DNA of 64,000 nucleotides from Marthasterias glacialis (lineage: Eukaryota; Echinodermata; Asteroidea; Forcipulatida; Asteriidae): NCBI GenBank assembly GCA_911728455.2, contig OU452229.1, positions 17,736,754 through 17,800,753 on the forward strand. The letters are read 5' to 3'. The translations under genes and the position numbers were made by a program. This document shows positions 60,201 through 64,000 of this stretch, in pieces; positions within the stretch are counted from its first letter, which is position 1; the number at the start of each line of letters is the position of its first letter. The notes beneath the pieces were generated by a model that was not told the DNA's origin, did not search any database, and saw only the letters and a program-made list of their open reading frames with translations.

Positions 60201-60413
60201 AGGAAACGAAACACGCCATACAATTACAATAATTATAAACAACATGTTTAACTTAAAATTCAGTAGTCACCTTTTTTATTGGGAAAACAACAACAAACTG
60301 ATTTTGGGTTTTTTACTTTGTTTTTTTGATAAAATTGGCTTAATATTTATTCAAATCCTACATAAACTTGCTCAGATGCAAACGGAAATAATAGTTCACA
60401 GTCCTTTTTTCAG
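57200..60413. promoter_or_regulatory. Divergent spacer between TEP1 and RAMAC
   Basis: Must contain the TEP1 and RAMAC promoters and first exons, but no TATA box or CpG cluster decides their positions. It includes an ACTAGT array (58080-58215), a half copy of the palindromic element of 9780 (59285-59355), and otherwise AT-rich sequence. No coding sequence recognised. Confidence 0.4.
58080..58215. repeat. ACTAGT / TAGTAC palindromic microsatellite
   Basis: ACTACTACTACTAGTAGTAG then repeated ACTAGT units. Both strands read almost the same, so the array can fold into hairpins. It sits between the TEP1 and RAMAC 5' ends. Confidence 0.9.
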
Positions 60414-61920
60414 GTCAAAAAGCTGGAGTCTGATGGTTTAGATTTACAAAAGCAATGCATCCCAGTATGGATTCTGGAACAGGAGACAAAACGTCCACAG
60501 ATGTTAGCACAGGACAAGAACCTGTCTTAAACCCAACAAGCTCAGATATTGTCGACAAGTATCAGGAGATGTTTGCATCGAGGTACAGCGACGACGATTC
60601 ATTCTTCAAGCCCTATAAAAACAAAGGAATGGACCCCCCACCAATTGTGGAAAATTACTTCATGAGACAACAAAAGAGAAGTTGGAATGACAGGTTTGTT
60701 AATTGTTCATAGTGATACTCTAGTCTACACACAAAATAGCTGCTTAGCTGGGACAGGTTACCAACCCAAATACTATTAGAATGTGATGTAATCAGAATGG
60801 TTCCCCGCTGCATTTTGCCATCGTGGCTTAAATAATTGGGAACCAGCAAAGGAACTCTACCAAGTGAGCAGTTTGCCTGCTATGTGCTAGACTCAAGTAA
60901 CCTCGTTTTTTTATGAGCTGGCTCGATTTCACAAAACACCAAGATTCATCACTAAGATGGGTTGTCTTGTGTTACCATTGTGATCTGGTTGTTACATCAC
61001 AGATTGCTTTGCAATTAAGATTGAAACACACCGTAAATCAATTCGTGTGGGACATTTGTCAGACTTTTAGTGGTGTTGTCAAGGATATGATTGGTCAATA
61101 CGCTAGTAGGCGGGGCTTAATGGATCGGTCTATTAAGAAATAAGGTGTCAACTAGCTGTAATTTAAAAAGCAAACTTTCAAATTTCACAAAATTTGAAGT
61201 AAGGCATCCTAGAAAGAGCCTGGGCTCGATTTTACAAAGCACTTAGATTCATCTGAAGATGAGTTGTCAGTAGTACTATACCGATTTGTATTGTGACATC
61301 ACACTTTGCAACTAAGATTGATCTGCACTTTAGATTAATCCTAGGTCTTTGTGAAATCAAGCCCTGTGTGCATTACTGACTAATGCCTTGGATGATGTAA
61401 CTTGCACAATGTTGTAATATGAGAACACTGATGAGTTCTAGTCCAATTACTAGTTTGTTAAGTTTTTGTGAGAGCGGAGTTGGGACTTTATTTTGTAAAC
61501 AACTCAAAACATGAAGCATTTTAAAGATTGGTTCTACTTGATGAACTATCCCTCAGTGTTTTTATTTTCTCTTTTATTTACCATAGTAACCGAGACCAAA
61601 GAAATTATTACGACAGAGGTCACAGTCAGGGCTATCCGTCAAAGAGACCTCATTATGATCATGGGAGTCACCATCATGGTGGGTGGCATCAACAAGGTCG
61701 TAATCAACAATGGGGTCACACTTCTCATAATCAAGACTGGAGACAGCCAGATAGACCAGGTTACGGGTCGCAACCCCAAAGAGATCAACGAGACAGATTC
61801 TCCGATGGTCGCCATGATAGACGGTCTAATGAGAAACGCGATGAAAGACATCATCACGACTCCCGGTATCCATCACAAGGCCGTAACTCCGGTCACCAAC
61901 CACATGATGAATGGACTTGA
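60414..61920 (+). CDS. RAMAC: RNMT-activating mini-protein gene, two coding exons, 190 aa
   Basis: RAMAC (FAM103A1) binds and activates RNMT, the nuclear cap guanine-N7 methyltransferase, and binds RNA through an Arg/Asn/Gln-rich tail. The first visible exon starts after an acceptor at 60413 (CCTTTTTTCAG), has the ATG at 60455 and ends with donor AG/GTTTGT at 60693. The second coding exon, 61587-61920, follows acceptor TACCATAG and ends in TGA at 61918-61920. The RNMT-binding motif is recognisable: DKYQEMFASRYSDDDSFFKP and DPPPIVENY. The tail is rich in R, H, Q, D, G and S. At 190 aa it is longer than the 118-aa human protein. AATAAA at 63022-63027 and 63110-63115 are candidate polyadenylation signals. 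It diverges from TEP1, separated by about 3.6 kb. Confidence 0.93.
60455..60693 (+). CDS. RAMAC: RAMAC coding exon 1
   Basis: Residues 1-79 plus two bases: a Ser/Thr-rich leader of about 30 residues, then YQEMFASRYSDDD and PPPIVENYFMRQQKRSWND. ATG at 60455 lies 41 nt after the splice acceptor. Confidence 0.93.
61215..61370. mobile_element. Short palindromic repeat, CTTAGATTCATC family
   Basis: GGGCTCGATTTTACAAAGCA with CTTAGATTCATCT is mirrored by TAGATTAATCCTAGGTCTTT and GTGAAATCAAGCCC. Related copies lie at 16905-17050, 52300-52430 and 60918-61040. In the RAMAC intron. Confidence 0.75.
61587..61920 (+). CDS. RAMAC: RAMAC coding exon 2
   Basis: Residues 80-190, beginning NRDQRNYYDRGHSQGYPSKR after the split Ser codon and ending HQPHDEWT. 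The Arg/Asp/Gln/His-rich content suits an RNA-binding tail. An overlapping open frame on the plus strand (from 61511) is a shadow. Confidence 0.92.
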
Positions 61921-61959
61921 TTTTTAACTTATATTCCAGGAATGAGCCATTTGGTTGTA

Positions 61960-62088
61960 AGGCCGCGTCCAAAGCAAGTGACATCGGCTTTGGCTGTTGG
62001 CTGCCGTTGCAATGTTAAGGAATAGGCCTTTCTGCAAGCCAGCCATAGCCACTGTCGTAGCCGCCAATTCGGACACGGTCTTAGTTAG
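61960..62088. mobile_element. Short foldback repeat, GGCGGCTACGG family, copy 5
   Basis: AAGGCCGCGTCC and CGGCTTTGGCTG on the left, CATAGCCACTGTCGTAGCCG and CCAATTCGGACACGGTCTTA on the right. Starts 40 bp after the RAMAC stop codon, so it may lie in the 3' UTR. Confidence 0.75.
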
Positions 62089-62863
62089 ATTTGAACGATG
62101 CCTTACTTGGTCACATGTGATGCTCAATTTGAATTTCTCAGACTATTGCTTTGTCACATTGATACTTTTTAGCTGCTAGCTTTCACATTAAGAGAAAGGC
62201 AACACCCATGCACAGCTTCCAATAATGCAAGTGCCACAAAGGTTCCAGGCTGTGCCAGTGTGGAGGTTGCTTTGCAGAAACTTACCTCAAAATCAAACCA
62301 TAATGATGAAGCTTTTTTTGTCTGAAGAATTCAAATTTAGCATTAACCAGTGACCAGGCAAGTTATTGCACCAGACATTTTTTCAAATTTAACTTGGAAA
62401 TGGCTTATTACATGAAGCATCGCTGCTTAAAGGTGTCATGCAGGTAAAAGCCATTAAAAAAAGGGTCCTTTTTAGGGTTTTTCTAAAGCTTATTTTTGTT
62501 AAATGATTGCTTTTTTTCCTGTGAGTGTTCTTAGTTTAAAAAAACACAACAGAAACAAAATAGGTGTACATACGTAGAGTTTAACCCATCGAGTAATTGA
62601 CCAGATATCGGGTGGCATAAGCTGAACTACAACCTTCGTTCTTTTGCGTCTTGAATCAATTCGTCAATCGCTTCGGTTTAGTTTGTACAGACTAAAGTCA
62701 GTCGCAGTCGGCCCCTCTGCATGTACTTGTCCGTGTTGAAGAGTATTTGCTTCGATTCATTCATATTGGAAGATCTCATCAGATGAGCCAGACATTTTGC
62801 CTGTTGTCTTTTAACGAATATAGACATCGTAATATGTTCAAACTGCCTTTAGCTACAGGGCAA

Positions 62864-62936
62864 TCTTGGTGGTCTAGTGGTGAGACATCTGCTCTAGAAT
62901 GGCAAAGGTCATGGGTTCAAATCCCACCCGAGTAAT
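62864..62936 (+). repeat. tRNA-like sequence (SINE head or tRNA pseudogene)
   Basis: TTGGTGGTCTAGTGGTGAGA carries an A-box-like core and GGTTCAAATCC is a perfect B box, about 70 bp in all. The possible acceptor arms do not pair cleanly, so a functional tRNA gene is unlikely. Confidence 0.6.
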
Positions 62937-63129
62937 ATGCGTGTGGTTTGTTTTCACAGGACTCAGGAAAGTACAGAGTATACAGTGCTTAACACACATC
63001 AGTGCATGGGTAAAAGACACAAATAAATGTTTTTATCCCGATGCAGATTTAACATTTATTAAACTATGTTGATATTGACATGATGTGTCATTATTAATCA
63101 TATTTGGATAATAAAAGTCTATAAGAAAA

Positions 63130-64000
63130 ACACAATTTTCTTGTCAGGATTTTCATTTTTAATGCTTCATCATCAACCGAAATGAATTTGATGAAGTCAC
63201 TCCCAAACAGCATTTACACATTCTTCTTCCCACCCATTTTTGTTTCTTGCTTTGGTTTAGTGACAACTCGGTGGAATAGATAATGATAGCACACAGGCAA
63301 CAAGAAAGTTTTTGTAGCCGTCTGTCTTATGATAAACATAAGTAAACCATGAAATTACTGGACATTCATAATCTCTGATAATGGTACATTAATTCTTCCT
63401 TCTGATATACTTGCAACTATGTATTTTAAGTATTTTATATAGATATTCTAAGGCCAAGTAGCCCCGTTTCCAGTTATGCCGAAGCCCCCAGTCAACTCCC
63501 TTGTGTGCATTTAAACCGACTGAGGGCGCTATACAGATATACCCATTGAAATAGACTTGCCACTCGTCATGCCAGTTATAGTCACCACTACTGGCGGCCA
63601 TTATGTAGATTTGGCACATTCTGTTTCAGAGCCCCCCCCCCCCTTATTCACAACACAGTTGCTGAGCCCCCAAACACGAAGTGATTGAAACACGAAGTGA
63701 TTGGTACAAGTGTGGTCTCGTTGTGAAAAGGAAGGAATAAGCTTTAACTGATATTCAATATGATAAAAACAAGTTACAACCAAAGTATAGGAGAAATATA
63801 AACAATCTGTACCTGATGAGTTCCCCCAATAGGTTTTTTCCCGATCACTATTTATATAGGAAAGATTACTACATGTATATTGATCTATCTATTCATGTAC
63901 CATTGGCGTAACAAGTCCTTTTCGGGGGGGGGGGGGGGGCGGCAAAGATAGTCATACATTTTTTTAAATTTGTATTTATTTATTTATTGGGGTTGGGCTT
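63130..64000. other. Right-hand region without a supported gene
   Basis: Downstream of the RAMAC polyadenylation candidates. The minus-strand open frame at 63389-63619 has a plausible ATG inside (MAASSGDYNWHDEWQVYFNG) but no recognised family and no splice context. 63905-63945 starts like the G-rich element of 11685 and runs into poly-G. Confidence 0.5.

Noticed and set aside
61511-61927. Plus-strand frame beginning MKHFKDWFYLMNY as a separate gene
   Set aside because: Shadow of RAMAC coding exon 2 in another frame, running through the acceptor site.
63389-63619. Minus-strand open frame with MAASSGDYNWHDEW as a fourth gene
   Set aside because: No recognised domain, no clear splice donor and no supporting context. 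Left as unannotated, though a first exon of a gene beyond the window cannot be excluded.

Overview
The window looks like nuclear DNA from an invertebrate deuterostome, most likely an echinoderm. That is an inference from three things: intron-dense genes with GT-AG introns, animal-type proteins with near-vertebrate length and domain order, and a heavy load of tRNA-derived SINEs, foldback/MITE-like elements and LINE 3' ends. No bacterial features, CRISPR arrays or viral genes were seen. The species cannot be named from sequence alone.

Three protein-coding genes were reconstructed exon by exon, using splice sites, phase continuity and remembered family sequences. (1) Cyclin H (CCNH), minus strand, nine exons from 11304 leftward to position 9, with the last few residues off the left edge; the visible exons give 315 codons with every phase matching. 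(2) TEP1 (telomerase protein component 1 / vault protein), minus strand, 48 coding exons from 56825 to 14409. They sum to 8016 nt (2671 aa plus stop) with every junction in phase. Domain order is an S/K-rich N-terminus, TROVE, an Arg-Gly-rich linker, a vWA-like domain, DUF4062, NACHT and about 20 WD40 blades. (3) RAMAC (RNMT-activating mini-protein, formerly FAM103A1), plus strand, two coding exons 60455-60693 and 61587-61920, 190 aa.

Layout: 1-11.3 kb CCNH; 11.3-14.4 kb intergenic spacer with a G-rich element and a full-length SINE; 14.4-56.8 kb TEP1; 56.8-60.4 kb divergent spacer with the TEP1 and RAMAC 5' regions; 60.4-63.1 kb RAMAC and its 3' region; 63.1-64 kb no supported gene. The introns are largely built of repeats: MITE-like families recurring two to six times, long palindromes, an 18-bp minisatellite of 46 units, and a GAT-rich array.

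The most interesting observation is in CCNH. Intron 5 opens with exactly fifteen 32-bp tandem units (4981-5460), each a copy of the last 22-26 nt of exon 5 plus the start of the intron. A conserved coding segment and its 5' splice site have therefore been amplified into a minisatellite, leaving a ladder of decoy splice donors. A second point of interest is the Arg-Gly-rich exon joining the TROVE and vWA-like parts of TEP1.

Functionally the genes are unrelated housekeeping or RNA-biology genes: the CAK/TFIIH cyclin, the vault/telomerase RNP scaffold and the mRNA cap methyltransferase activator. No joint pathway is implied by their adjacency.
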